Shown here piece by piece: positions 12,290 to 24,479 of a DNA stretch of 64,000 bases (the stretch's first letter is position 1; the number at the start of each line of letters is the position of its first letter). Source of the stretch: Acanthococcus lagerstroemiae (lineage: Eukaryota > Arthropoda > Insecta > Hemiptera > Eriococcidae); NCBI GenBank assembly GCA_031841125.1, contig CM063110.1:10853626-10917625 (forward strand), in the 5' to 3' direction. The position numbers and the translations under genes are program-made. The notes beneath the pieces were generated by a model. The model did not search any database. It was not told where the DNA came from and saw only the letters and a list, made by a program, of their open reading frames with translations.

Positions 12290-12930
12290 ACTCAATAACT
12301 CTCCTAGGCTTGTTTATGACTCCTTAGAACATGATCAATACTTTTTAGGGCGAACAGCTATCTAAACCTCGTATAAGACTCTAAGAGACTTCTTGAATCT
12401 AGCTAACACTTATTAATGCGCATTTAAGACTCTCCCAGACATGTCTAAGGAATTTTATAGCTCTTTTCTGAGACTCAGAGACTGTTCAAAATACATTCAA
12501 GACTGTGCGACTCCGCAGACGGGATCAAGACAAATAAGCATCCCTTCATACTTGCTTAAAATAAATGCTTCTTAAGGCTTTTCCAAAATTCTTCACGATT
12601 TGCCAAGACCATCTAAGACTCATTCAAGACTCGTTATGACTCTTTTAGATATGCTAGAGTTTCTTTCGAATCCTTCAAACTTAATCAGGACTCTTCAGAA
12701 CATGATCATGACTTTATTCAATTCCATCAAGACTCGTTTAAGATCCTAGATGACTTAAATAAGACGCCGGTGTGAGACTATTTTAGAGAGGCACAAAACT
12801 CGCTACGACTCTTGAGGACTCATTTACGACTTCCGAGACCCTTTCACACTAGATCAAGACTCCTTGAAGCTTATAAAACTACTCTAGCAGGTTCGTTTGA
12901 GACTCTGTAAACTGTTGCCATTTGTGAGGT
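12290..12930 (+). repeat. Degenerate AAGACTC-type tandem array
   Basis: The motif (C)AAGACTCNTTT / TAAGACTC recurs irregularly, roughly every 12-40 bp, for over 600 bp. The same degenerate motif forms the DNA around the nested hAT insertion (44720-44797, 48750-49090), 50190-50545 and, in reverse, 63837-63980, so it is a dispersed degenerate minisatellite family. Confidence 0.7.
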
Positions 12931-14220
12931 GTTTCAGATTTCAATACTTTCCCCAGGGGGCAACTGTCCTACTGTCTCCTTCGTGTCTCCGCGTCTGCTG
13001 ACAGGTACTCCTTGTTTATAACTGAGGGTCGAACCAACAACAAAATATGAATTCAACAACTACAGAAAATCCAGTAGGTGACTTCCCAGTTTTAATACAA
13101 TCTTCAGTTCGTTCAATTAAGGTCCCTTGGTAATGGCCACAAGACACGGGATATAACATGGGTGATATCTTGAAGGGGATGGAAGGATGGAGGTTCCCAC
13201 GAATGGATCGGTACTGATGTAAGGACCAAGGCCGGGAGTAATTAGGCACTTCTGCCTACAAACTTGACGAAACAGAAAATAAAAGACTCTGATCAGTGAG
13301 CTTCCATGTACTGCAGTTAGAAGGGTTATTAAAGTCTTCACAAATTCGTGAAGTTTTTGAATATGATTGAAATCACATTGTCCGAGACTTCTTTCTTCAT
13401 GGGATTCTTATTACTTCGGATATTACTCGAGAAATAACCATAAAGCGACGACGTCGACAGAGTGCATAAGTTGCAGATGCTGCTTTAAAATCCGATCACC
13501 ATGTTGCCCTGTTGCGAAGTCGGACAACCGGAAACGAAGGCTGAAGGTGAGAAAAAGAAAGAAGAGAAATCACCCTTAACCTTGACAAAGTTTTCGTCGG
13601 CGGTTTGACACCTCGATCTTCGAAAATCGGTTACACGAGTTGGCGAAGCGCATCCGCTACACTCGGCTGAGTGAAGACTGACGAGTGACGGTGACGACAG
13701 AAACGACGAGACGGTTTTTAGGGAGAAAAAAAAAATTCAACAGAAATGAGTCGACGTGTTCTCCATAGAATTTCATTATCATTATTCGTAATCACGCTGC
13801 GGTTTCAGTTTACTCGATTTGTAGGTACTTTCTTCCGATCACGGCACCTGGGGCCGTCAGTATTGAAAATTATGACTTCCTGCATTGTTTTTAAGCAAAT
13901 AAGAAAGTGCAGAGAAAAATGAGAACGATGAGCGGGACTTCTTTGAAAATAGTCGAGGGGACAAATGGGGGAACCGTTTGCCAACACACCGTCACCATAT
14001 CAACAGACAAATCATAAGTGCAAACAGCCGACCTGGAATGGCCCACCACCCCTTCCCCATAGCCAGATTTAGGGGAGATGCGCCCCAAAGTCGATCCCAC
14101 AAAGCACCTCCTTACTCACTTCTCTCGTTTTTTCTTTCTTTTTCCCTTTCTTCTCGCTTTTCCTTTTCCTTTATTTTCACTTTCATATTATAGGCGCGCA
14201 CTTTAAAGCTGTTGAACTGC
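12931..14220. other. Apparently unique stretch, no gene recognised
   Basis: The segment 13440-13760 is relatively CpG-rich. On the minus strand it contains a TCAGTC initiator-like site without a TATA box. No coding region could be defended. A C/T-rich run (14110-14185) is present. Confidence 0.35.
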
Positions 14221-14224
14221 TTCA

Positions 14225-15445
14225 CTCTCATTAGTCTGTTACCGTTTAGCGGTTGCCCTAAGGAAACCCATTCCTGTTATCTTGGAGGACAGGATCACTG
14301 ATAATTCAATCGCATTAAATTAATTAAGATATATTTTCGCAGTTTCTTTCTTATTTTTTTCTCCGAAAATTACATTTTTATTTTTCATGGAGAGATTTGA
14401 AAATTAAATTTGTGCGGAGTAGTTTGTGTTTGTACAGCTTGATAGTTCAGTCTCACCATACGCAGCTGGTCAAATGACGTGTCCTGATATCTACTCTGGA
14501 TATTTACAGAAAATTACTGTTATCACTTACATTAATCCATATACCTTTGTTCAAGACAAGAAAGATAGCATCTCAAATCGGATAACGCTGTTGAAAGACT
14601 GGAGAAAATTCTGGCTATAATTAGTATATCGATATTCACGAGATCACGACTTTCTCATCAGGAGAACATCAATCTACTTCAAAAAAGTACTGAGAGCGTT
14701 CAAAAGTTTGGAGCCCAACAAATATTTTACTGAAAGATGAATTAATACTTATGGAGTATGCGAGACTAAAAAATCACTTTGTTGGTCTGTCTAAAGTCAG
14801 TACGTCTTACTGTGCTGTACATTACTTTTGGAATACAGAAGAATTTCAATTTAGGATTTTTCCTACTGTGTTTAGAACAAATACAGCAGTTATTCACTAT
14901 TTTAACAAATTAACATCAAAACATGAAAAGATTGGCTAAGAAATAAACAGGGTGTTCTAATGGTCCTTCTAGTCCTGCTGGTCCTGTGAAGTACTGCTTT
15001 TTGCTTTAAGGTACTGAAGTCCTGCAAAAGCCCGCTTTTAAGTTGAAGGTCCTATTTTTTTTTTCAACTGTGAAACCCTATCACTCATCAAGCGAAAATT
15101 AAACATTGAGTTTGAACGACAATAAATAAACAGTTATTGAAGAAAAATCATGAGAAATTACTCCTGTTATGTTATTTTTTAAAACATATTTTCGTAACAG
15201 GTTTTTGAAAGAAGTCCTTTTTTTGTGTGTGTGTGTGGGGGGGGGGGGGTTATTATTTTGAAAAGGTCCTGCTGAAAGTCCTGCAAAAGTCCTGCCTTTT
15301 GGTTCTGAGAATTTGTTAGACACCCTGAAAAAGGAACATGGCAGGATTATCAGTGATTCTTGCGAATGTTGTCCTCCAGCGGGATAACAGGAAGGGGTTT
15401 GGTTAGACCACCCGCTAAACGACAAGAGGCTAATGACAAGAGAAA
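14225..15445. repeat. 1.2-kb inverted structure with ~85-bp arms
   Basis: The left arm (about 14236-14306: CATTAGTCTGTTACCGTTTA, then CCATTCCTGTTATC and GGAGGACA..ATCACTGATAAT) is repeated in reverse complement at about 15340-15440. The interior includes the independent small element at 14948-15327. No transposase was recognised between the arms, so whether this is a mobile element or two facing copies is open. Confidence 0.65.
14948..15327 (-). mobile_element. Small non-autonomous hAT-type element, same family as the 45.3-kb hAT
   Basis: It starts CAGGGTGTTCTAAT and ends TTTGTTAGACACCCTG. The right end read in reverse, CAGGGTGTCTAACAAATT, matches the left end of the transposase-bearing hAT at 45296. 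Near both ends it carries several TCCTGC motifs, all in one orientation, matching the GCAGGA motifs of that larger element. No clear 8-bp target duplication is left (GAAATAAA versus AAAAAGGA). It contains a (GT)n/G(n) microsatellite at about 15224-15250. Confidence 0.75.
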
Positions 15446-16200
15446 TCCCCCGCATTTAAAAATAATGTGAATGTTATTGAAGTTGTCCATTCTGTAAATG
15501 ATAGTCTGTGAAAATTATTATATTGTTAAGCTGATTTAGTGGTTTAAGTTTTTCAAAATTTATAATTAATTTTTCGGAATACTGTATTATTACTACTGTC
15601 AATCTTCTTCTTCTAGTTTTGCAGAAAGGAAAAACGATTTCTGTAGTTGAAAATGAAAACAAATCTATAAAAGGAGTTTCCAGAATGGCCACATTCGGTG
15701 CATCTGTCAACTCCCCTACATCATGTCACCAATGTTACCTGAATGTATGTTCTCTTCATCTTATTATGCGGTCTAGATATTACATATTAGTACTCGGCCA
15801 TCTTTTAAATACTGATGCTTGCATGCATTTGGCATACGTAGGGGCAGATAATCCCTAAAAATGGGCAATATTTGACAATTTCAACCCTGTCGAGGGAGGG
15901 AGGGGGGTTACTCCAGGCCCGGACTTTCAAGGGGGCCCGATATTTTTAAAAGGCCTGAATCACAGTCATACTGTACATCAAATCAGCAATCACTCCTTAC
16001 ACCATGAAAGAAACCTCTTATCCCGTAGCTTATAATTTTTCCCCATCCAGCAAAAGAACAAATTGAACTGGAAGGAGACGGGAAACCCGAGGAAATTCCC
16101 CAGGCCCTTTTTTTCTCTCCACGGGGCTGCATAATTTTCAAAACTCACAATTTTCCCGGTGAGGCCTAAAATTTTAGGTACCTAATTCATCTGATAGCAA
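15446..16200. other. No gene recognised
   Basis: The interval contains G-rich segments at 15892-15940 (GGGAGGGAGGGG) and otherwise AT-rich DNA. The short open frames have no recognisable content. Confidence 0.35.
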
Positions 16201-16204
16201 ATTT

Positions 16205-17935
16205 TACGAGGAACATTTAGCTCCGTGTCACCAGCGGCACATGTATGCGGAATATGAATGCAACCAATACAGAAAAATTGTATTATAATTGTGTTTTTTT
16301 GTGCTTCCAGTTGCAGAATTTGTGCTCCATTCCTTCTGAAGTTATAGCCAAAAAAAGGAAGTAGGTCAATGTGCCGCTGGCGACATGCAAAGGAAATTAT
16401 GAAATTTGCTCCGATGGAAATTAACACCTGCTAAAATCAATGTGCTAAATTTGTGCTTTTTGGTGCCGACAATTTCGAGACCCCACAGTGCCCCCTTCTC
16501 TCTCCCTCCTGATGGGGCACAAAATTTTTCTCGTATTACCAAGTCGAAAGCATGCAGAAAAATTGTGCTCGAATTGTGCTTCATGTTCCCACCAGCCCCA
16601 CCATTTTTGCACAAACTGCCCCCAAGTTATGACCAAAAAACTGAAAATGGGTCAATGTGCCGCTGGCAACATGCAATGAAAATTATGAAATTAATTCCAA
16701 TGAATCTGAACACAACCTAAAATAACTGGGCTGAAATTGTGTTTTTTTGTGCAAACAATTTCGAGCCCCCCTAGTGCCCCTCCCCAGTCCCCCTGATGGG
16801 GGTACAACATTTTTCTCGCATTACCAAGTTCCGCTAATATCGCACCATTTTTCGTCATTGGGTAATATCACAATAGTAGTAATACAGACTCCCTCCCCAG
16901 TTTAGGGCTTGAAGCACAAATTCGGAAATCGTTCGCCTGAAGAGACGCAAATCAAGCACAATTATTCGACACAATTTCGGCTAACACCCCACCATTTTTC
17001 AGCATCAGGTAACATCATACCTCTGGAAATGTTTCACATCGCCCGCCCAAAGCCGGGGAGGGGGTGATTGAAGCACAAATTCGAAAATTGTTTGGCTGAC
17101 AAAGCAGAATTTGTGCTCAATGCCTTGACGCCATTTCCGCTTACATCAAACCATTTTTCATCATCGGATATCATCATAATAATAGTAATATGGATCCCCC
17201 AGCTCGGGGGTTGAAGCACAAATTCAGAAATTATTTGCCTGACAAAGCATAGATTGTGCACAATTATTTGACGCCACTTCCGCTTACATCGCACTATTTT
17301 TCAACATCAGGTAATATAACACCACCGAGAATATTAAATACCCCCCCCCCCGCATCAGCTAAGGGGTATAAGAACAACTTTAAATATTGTCCGCATAAAA
17401 AAGCACAAATTTAGCACAGTCATTTTAGGTTGTGTTCAGTTTCATTGGAATTAATTTCATCATTTTCATTGCATGTCGCCAGCGGGTCATTGACCCACTT
17501 TCAGTTTTCTGGTCATAACTTGGGGGCAGTTTGGGCAAAAATGGTGGGCTGGTGGGAACATGAAGCACAATTAGAGCACAATTTTTCGGCATACTTTCGA
17601 CTTGGTAATACGAGAAAAATTTTGTGCCCCCATCAGGGGGAAGAAGGAAGGGGAACTGGGGGGCTCGAAATTGTCGGCAAAAAAAAACACAAATTTAGCA
17701 CATTGATTTTAGCGGGTGTTCATTTCCATCGGAGTAAATTTCAAAATTTCCTTTGCATGTCGCCAGCGGCACATTGACCTACTTTCTTTTCTTGGCTACA
17801 GCTTCAGAAGGAATGGAGCACAAATTCTGCAATTGGAAGCAAAACAAAGCACAAGTAAAGGACAATTTTTCTGTATTGGTTTCATTCATATTCCGCATAC
17901 ATGTGCCGCTGGCGACATGGAGCTGGAACATTCTT
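16205..17935. repeat. Giant ~1.7-kb inverted repeat (foldback) built of nested units
   Basis: The left arm (about 16205-16800) and right arm (about 17340-17935) are reverse complements with moderate divergence. They pair from GGCACATGTATGCGGAATAT near the outer edge (16227/17905) through TTGTGCTCCATTCC, ATGTGCCGCTGGCGACATGC, ATTACCAAGTCGAAAG and CAACCTAAAAT near the inner edge. Each arm also contains direct repeats of about 288 bp (GTGCCGCTGGC.ACATGCAA at 16368 and 16656). Short frames on both strands are by-products of this structure. It could be a foldback-type DNA element; no protein-coding capacity is evident. Confidence 0.85.
16850..17340. repeat. Tandem units of ~140-160 bp in the loop of the giant inverted repeat
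   Basis: GAAGCACAAATTC recurs at about 16911, 17072 and 17213. Each copy is followed by AAA(T)TGTTTG.CTGA, a GCACAATTATT.GAC block, and CCATTTTTCA.CATC.GG.AA. The unit is degenerate and lies between the two arms. Confidence 0.75.
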
Positions 17936-18157
17936 TGTACAACATTTTTTTTCGGACCTCAATTTTTTGAGATATTTGCGGAAAATCGAATTGGGGGCTT
18001 TTGAATGTGCCACAGAAAATTTAGCGCAGGATTGGGGAGCGAGATGATATGTTATTTCGGACACGCAACTTGATATTTTTATGAGAATTTCCTCTTGTGT
18101 ACTCCAAAATCTTTACTACTGTGATTTATCGCCTGTACTGTGCCAACATTGTCTCCT

Positions 18158-18272
18158 GTCACATACAACTTCTCTAGATTTTTTCCGCCCATTTCTTCTA
18201 TGAATGTCGCGGGGGAAAAACACGAAAAAAGTTTCCGGATTATTTTGTGAGTTATTTATGTGCTGCACGGTG
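18158..18272 (+). repeat. Left member of an inverted repeat pair (partner 19882-19990)
   Basis: CACATACAACTT, AAACACGAAAAAAGT, TCCGGATTATTTTGTGAG and GTGCTGCAC match the reverse complement of 19882-19990 (TCCGGATCTTTTTGTGAG, AACACGAAAAAAAAGT, GCATACAATTTTTTC). The pair spans about 1.8 kb, whose interior shows no transposase. Confidence 0.65.
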
Positions 18273-19881
18273 TGCATAAGGCATGCAGCAACAGTCCTAA
18301 CCAATTTCCAACAACAGACCATCAAGTCGGAGCTGGATTGGCTGGAGTGCTGGAGTAACCGTGTGCATCGCATGGCAGCTTACATAGAGTGCATCAGAGG
18401 ATGATGCTCGTTACGCAACAAGTCTAAAAGCGCCAGTTTTTTTTTGTCTTCTCACACCCGTGAATATAATATTCTACACAACATTCTTTCGATGATAAAT
18501 CTGTAACTCTTGTTTTGAAGATCGCGTGTGTGTGTGTGAGCGTGTGCACGTGCATAGGGTCGGCCCTAAAATGATATTTCGTCTTGCTTTTCACACGTCC
18601 GAAACAATCATGCGGCTTTACAATTGTACGCGGAGAAAAATGAAATCAAAAACCACAAGGCGGAGCGAAACAGAAGTATATCCACGGCGACTGTTGCACG
18701 AATGTTCGATTAATTTCTCTTTTATATGCGATAGCGGAGAACCGGAGATCGGAGATGACGGAAAATGCACCGGAATGGCTCCTCTCCGTTCCTACAATGC
18801 GTTACGTAACGTTATTTTAATTCTTCGATCGGTAGATGGAAAAACCAGATTCGAGCTTTTCGATTTGCTGTTCGCACTGTATCAAAAATTTTGGACGTGA
18901 ACCGTCACGTCACGTTGAATGTCCGTCCTTACATATTCAAGGCTCGACTCTCCGAGCACAGGCCGGATGTTGGTGGAATGCAACCTGTGATCAATCCATC
19001 GCATAGCGCTTTCCTCTCTGATTTCAAGTATTGCATCCCCCAATTGAGGCCCAAAATTCGGACCCGAAACTGGTAAAATTGGCTTGGCTTGAAACATACT
19101 GAACAGGGAATCTAGACAGCGGTTCTCTGACTCGCTGATCTCGAATTCGAATATCGAATCACATTTTTGATGCAGTCCAGATTTCATCCTAAAAATCCTA
19201 ATGTCGGATGCTAAAAATTAATCGTTTTTGGGGTCGCCGAGTTCGATAATTCGATTAAATTTTTCATCCGTTTCACATTTTGCCCTCGCGGATGCCATTG
19301 CAGAGCAGGCTTAGGCTCAGCTTACATACGTATTTAGCTTAGCGTTAACCTAGTTTTACAAATTGGGCTGATAGAGATATTAACACCATGTTTACAAACC
19401 TTTGTACAGAATGTGCTATGCTAGCTACCATTTTGGCCAGGAGACCTGACATGGTTATTATTTATGTACCTGTTTGGTAAGAGAAAACGATCCACAATTC
19501 CGTATCTTATAAAAGCTTATATTATGTAGAGTATTATTCGTTATGTAATTCATCCGTAAGTTGTATAGGTGATTCACATTCAGCCTTCCAGTCGCACTAA
19601 ACGATTTATCTGCGGATACGTTTATTACACGTTCACGTGCGTGGATATACTCGCGGTCTCAGTATATGGTTTTAGTCTTTATTATTATTAAAATCCGGAG
19701 AAGGGCAATGGCTGGGCTGCTGGGCTGGCCGCGCTCTATCGTCTCGAGCATAAAAAGCAAGCACATACCTGAAATAGGATTGTCAAGAGAGTGAGACCGA
19801 TAATAGATAAGCTCGACAATGGACGTACATATTTCCAGCGTGGAATGTTATCAGGAAAAGGAGCATTCCTGGCTGATTTAG
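18273..19881. other. No gene recognised between the inverted pair
   Basis: An open stretch on the plus strand at 18526-18900 (124 codons) has mixed composition but no identifiable motif, and I do not call it a gene. A (GT)n run lies at 18527-18545. Confidence 0.35.
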
Positions 19882-19990
19882 TGCATATAGAGTGACTCAC
19901 AAAAAGATCCGGACTTTTTTTTCGTGTTTTTTTCGCAATGTTCGAAGAGGAAATGGCAGAAAAAGTTTGAAAAAATTGTATGCGACAAAA
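19882..19990 (-). repeat. Right member of the inverted repeat pair
   Basis: Reverse-complement partner of 18158-18272. A further copy of the outermost GTCACATACAA motif lies just beyond it, near 20075. Confidence 0.65.
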
Positions 19991-22900
19991 TACAGTATAA
20001 GGAGTTATAGAGCACCAATTTTCTGAGACCGAAACTAAGCACAGAAAAATAAACACAAAATTTATACACTGTCTCTTGTCACATACAATTTTTTCACACG
20101 TTTTCTTATCTACCATCTCAATACATGTTGGAAATTCAAACTGGGAAAATAAAAAACAGAATACGTGATGTGTTACGGGAAAAGAAACTCAATGGTGAAA
20201 AACTTGAAACGGAGAAAAACGTGTTAAAAAAATTGATTTTTGAGTACTACAGCAATACAATTTTCGTTTTCAATTTTCTTGATAAAAAGAGGAAAGAATG
20301 CTCAGAATGGTGAAATCAACGCGGACTAGTGCCCTCTATACAAATTTGACAAAACTTCAATTTTCATGATTTTTACCATAAAGTCCTTTCTCTGCAACCC
20401 ATCACAAAGAAAAAACGATTTTGATGGTTTCAACTTTTTTTATTGTCATGTGCGCTTTGTATCATAACTTTGGAAAAAATTGAGTGAAACATTTTTTCGT
20501 AGGTGTTATTTTTAGCCCAAAGGAATGCGATTGGAATGCTATATAGGCTATCCACATGACTATTTTTGAACCCTTGAAGAATATGTGTAAGTACATAATT
20601 GAAGTGGCAGCGGGCAGAAGGTAAAAAGAATTTTTAGGGCTGCTTGAAAATGTTTAAGACTATGTCACTTGAAAATTATGTCCCCCTTACTTTAAATTCA
20701 CCTATCCGCTCCTGTATTCAAGTACCTATTTTCTTCTTTGCTGGGAGATTTACTGATTTTCTTAGTGCTACTCACTCCCTTTTAATACAATTTCCTTCCT
20801 TTGATTTACGAATTTCATTCGTTATTTCTTTGGCAAGATAAAATCTCGAGGACCGCAGACAAACATGAATTTTCTCTTTACCCTCTACAGAGACTGTAAA
20901 TGCGAAACCATGAAGAAAGATAGAAAGATTAGCAATGGCTTTTTATTTTTTAACACGAATCAAAAATAGCGATCACACAAGAGAGAATAAAGGCCATATT
21001 TCAGGCTAAGAAAAGGGTAACATTCAAACTCAATAAAACGGTTATAGACAAAAATACGTGGCACATACTCGCAACAGGGTAAAATCGAAACTGAATCGTG
21101 TACAAGAAGGTACTGAAAAATCGACGAGAAAAATACACACACAAAAATGACCAGAGATACAACTCTCAACCAAATGCAAGAAAATACAAGGCAAAACAAG
21201 ATAAGAGGCAAATACTGCAACTAATAAAACGAAAAATAGGAACATCTATCTACGTGCTTTGAACAGAGACAAATAGCAGTGCTGCCAAGTTGATTTTTCA
21301 AAAATCTTAAAAATCTTGAGACATTAACGTGGGTATCAAATTTAAACAGGTTCACTTCTTTACCCTTTAAAGAGTCACTTCTTAGGTAAGAAAGCTCAAA
21401 ACTTGACTTTTACTTTTCAAGCAAAAACAATCTCGCCTATTCTGAGTCCGAAATTTGGATTCTCGAGTCGGGGCAGGACCAAGAATCTCATGCGGAATTC
21501 GAAATCAGTGACCTAAGAAACTCCTATCACGATACCTTTCCATTTACGATTTCAAAGTCGGTGGTATGTTCGATCCCATTTTTCTGCGAGGGGAGAGGGA
21601 ATATGTTTTTACCCGAAAAGAAACTAAACCCTTCCAGATCTGAAGATCCTCGTTTACCTTGGGCTGATCTGACATCCACTCAGGAAAAAAGTTGGGATCA
21701 TCTTTCTACACCGATCTGGAGCTTTGCCTGCTGGCCTAGCTGGCTGCATGGCTGACGCTAGATAAATTACGGCGGCTGACCCCTGTCGCCGAGTCGGATC
21801 ACCTGATGACCTATATGCTCGATTTACATAATTGGCAACTTTTTTACTGATCCCGCTTGGCGCGGCGATTAGAAGTCCGGACGACGTCATCGAGCTGATA
21901 CGCGCACAGCTTTAATGGAATTCGAAACGTTTCCTAGCGCGTGGCTCGATCCGACCGCCACTGGAACCCGCTCCAGCCAGCGGGCACGCTTTTTAGACAA
22001 ACGATGTTGACCCAGTACGACTGTCTCAAAATGTAATGATCCCCCTTCAACCTGTCAAAGTAGGCATTTCACTCCGAAAATACATGAGAGATATGCCTTT
22101 CAAAACTCATAGTGAGCGCATTAGGGTGCCAATAATTATCGAATTTTAATTAGTACCCGACAGATTATTGTTCCACTTGATGAAAAGGTAATCCCCTAAA
22201 AATGTTAGTTCGATCGGATAATATCAATAAGTGACGGTTTTACACCACCCGCTCCCCCGCCCATCTTCTGGGGAAAAAATGCTATTCGACATTTATTACA
22301 GAACATTTCTTTCACAATCCTTAAGAATGTTAGGTAAGAGACCTCAGTGGGTAGTTCCAAAAAGTGAGTTGGGTTTCGATGGTATAGATCGCTGAATTCG
22401 ATTTTGAAGATAATGTTCGGGTGTACTCTATTGAGGGTCCAACAAAGAGAGTTCTCATTCCGCTAAAGAGGCTTACGGCTTAAATAATAGTTATACTGGG
22501 ATTTATACTCAATTTATATACAGTCTCGAGGGGCTGAATTTAATTTTGAAGACAGGTTTTGGAGCCGACCCGTTTCATCCCATCAAAGAAAATTCTAGCT
22601 AAATAATGGTCATTAAGGTATTCTTTATTTCACGACTTTTTAGGATCTTTGACATTCAACCCTTCTCCCTTCTAAATGTCGCCAAAGGTAGGATGAAGAT
22701 GGAAAAGTAGTAATTTTTTCAAGATGGTATTTCACATAAGTTTTCAAGATCCCAGCATGAATCCCCGAGTAATTTTGGGATCCGACTCATGACATCGTTT
22801 TTGCTGTGCGCTTCCTTCCGAAGATATTCAAAAGGGGGAAATTCACTGGACATAGGGGACCCACGGGGCTTAAAACTCAAGATTCGTGACACGTGTTCCC

Positions 22901-24479
22901 CTTACCTGCTCGACCTGAAATTGTTGTACGGGAGAAGGGCTTATCTATTTTTTTTCACACTCATTAGCGTGCCACCAAGTACGGTGCACCATTTTTATAA
23001 AATTAGAAAAATTATAAGCATTTTCAAAATTATTTCGTGTTTTTTTTTTTAAGTTGAGAGCTAACCACTGCACACTTTTTAAAAATGACCCATAAGAGGT
23101 ATTGGAGTTCGTGGATAATTTTCATTTTACAGCAATAATTTGTACCCGCGTTTGACCCATTCCTCTGTTTCCACTACTATTCGCTTATGGGATATGATGA
23201 AGAGACGGCTTGTTGTGTTTTTTCAAGTCCGTAAACCCAGATAGTTCGAATTTCCCGCTCCACGGATATTTGGAATTTCGCCGGCACGTTGACTTAGAAC
23301 AGAAATACCTTTAGTAATTTTATTTATGAAGACGCTGGATACAGTAAAATGCGTTATTAAATCTAGTTTATGGCACCTGCACAGATTATCCTCGTGTATG
23401 GTCGTCGAGTTGTAACATTCTGAAAAGCTGGACAAAACCGTGATGGTAATCAATTTAGAGCGGATTAGTGAGATTTTCGCATTATTCTTAAGTCACCTTT
23501 GAATTTTCGTCCACGTTCCAATCATGTTGACGAGATTCAGCCCCCATAAGTAGATTAAAATGAACAGTCGTAATGGATGGTTCAAAGTTGATCTCAGGTC
23601 ATTGTTTTTAGGGAACGTCGCCAAAGCCTCCTTATAGAGAAGTGCGCTCCTGGAGTTGAACAAAAAGAAAATGCTGGAGTTCAAATCTCCAACAGAACTC
23701 GAAAATTGCATTCTGACAATGAAGCGGGTTCGAGATAAAATTATGAAGAATGACTATAACGAGGCCATGGTTTTAATAACTCCTCAGAGGACTAGATTCA
23801 GAATAGTTTCTCAAAATTGTATTCTACAACCTCGGAAATCTGCAAACCAAGTCAGATCTTGAAATACCTACAAACCATTATTTGGTCTATCATGTGGTCG
23901 AAGGTATTAACCTAGTTTTTGAGACTAAAAAGTAAGCTCCTGTCGTTTTTCTGTATGTAGCCACGGCATTGTACTGAGTCCGGTATGTTGGTCTGCTTCA
24001 TAAACTAGCGAACTGCTACCGCATGAACTGTGCCTCATCTTAGGATCCTATCTGAAAGACCCAACCTTCTACGTACAACATGGGTCCTGCTGATAGCTAA
24101 GCACGATTATGATTACAAAACTAATTATGATATCATAGCTATAGAGATAGCCCAGATGAGACGACAAGAATGACATCAAAAAAGCAGGAGGTCAACATTG
24201 ATGCTGTCATCACGCAGCTGGGGATGTCACTGCCAGACAAGCTGGATTTGGGGGTTTCAAAATCACACATAAAAAGGTAGAGGCGGTATCAGTTTTTTGA
24301 CGTCAGTGTAGTAATGATGGCAAAATACCGATAAAATATCGAAATACTGATATTTAAAAATATTAAGCTTATAATACCGATATTATTGATATCAAAGGTT
24401 TTCAAACATCACCATTATTACAACCTGAAATGCTCTATGGAAAGACAAAGAACTCTGGGGTAACTGGTCTGCCTTTGCG
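19991..24479. other. Long apparently unique AT-rich interval
   Basis: No repeat pairing, RNA gene or recognisable protein domain was found. Short frames at 20960-21245 (minus) are hydrophobic because of T-rich composition, and frames at 20125-20313 and 23656-23862 (plus) match nothing I know. The segment 21560-22000 has higher CpG content and could be host sequence. Confidence 0.35.

Noticed and set aside
16406..17970. Several 60-115-codon frames on both strands
   Set aside because: They are mirrored by-products of the giant inverted repeat, with no recognised domain.
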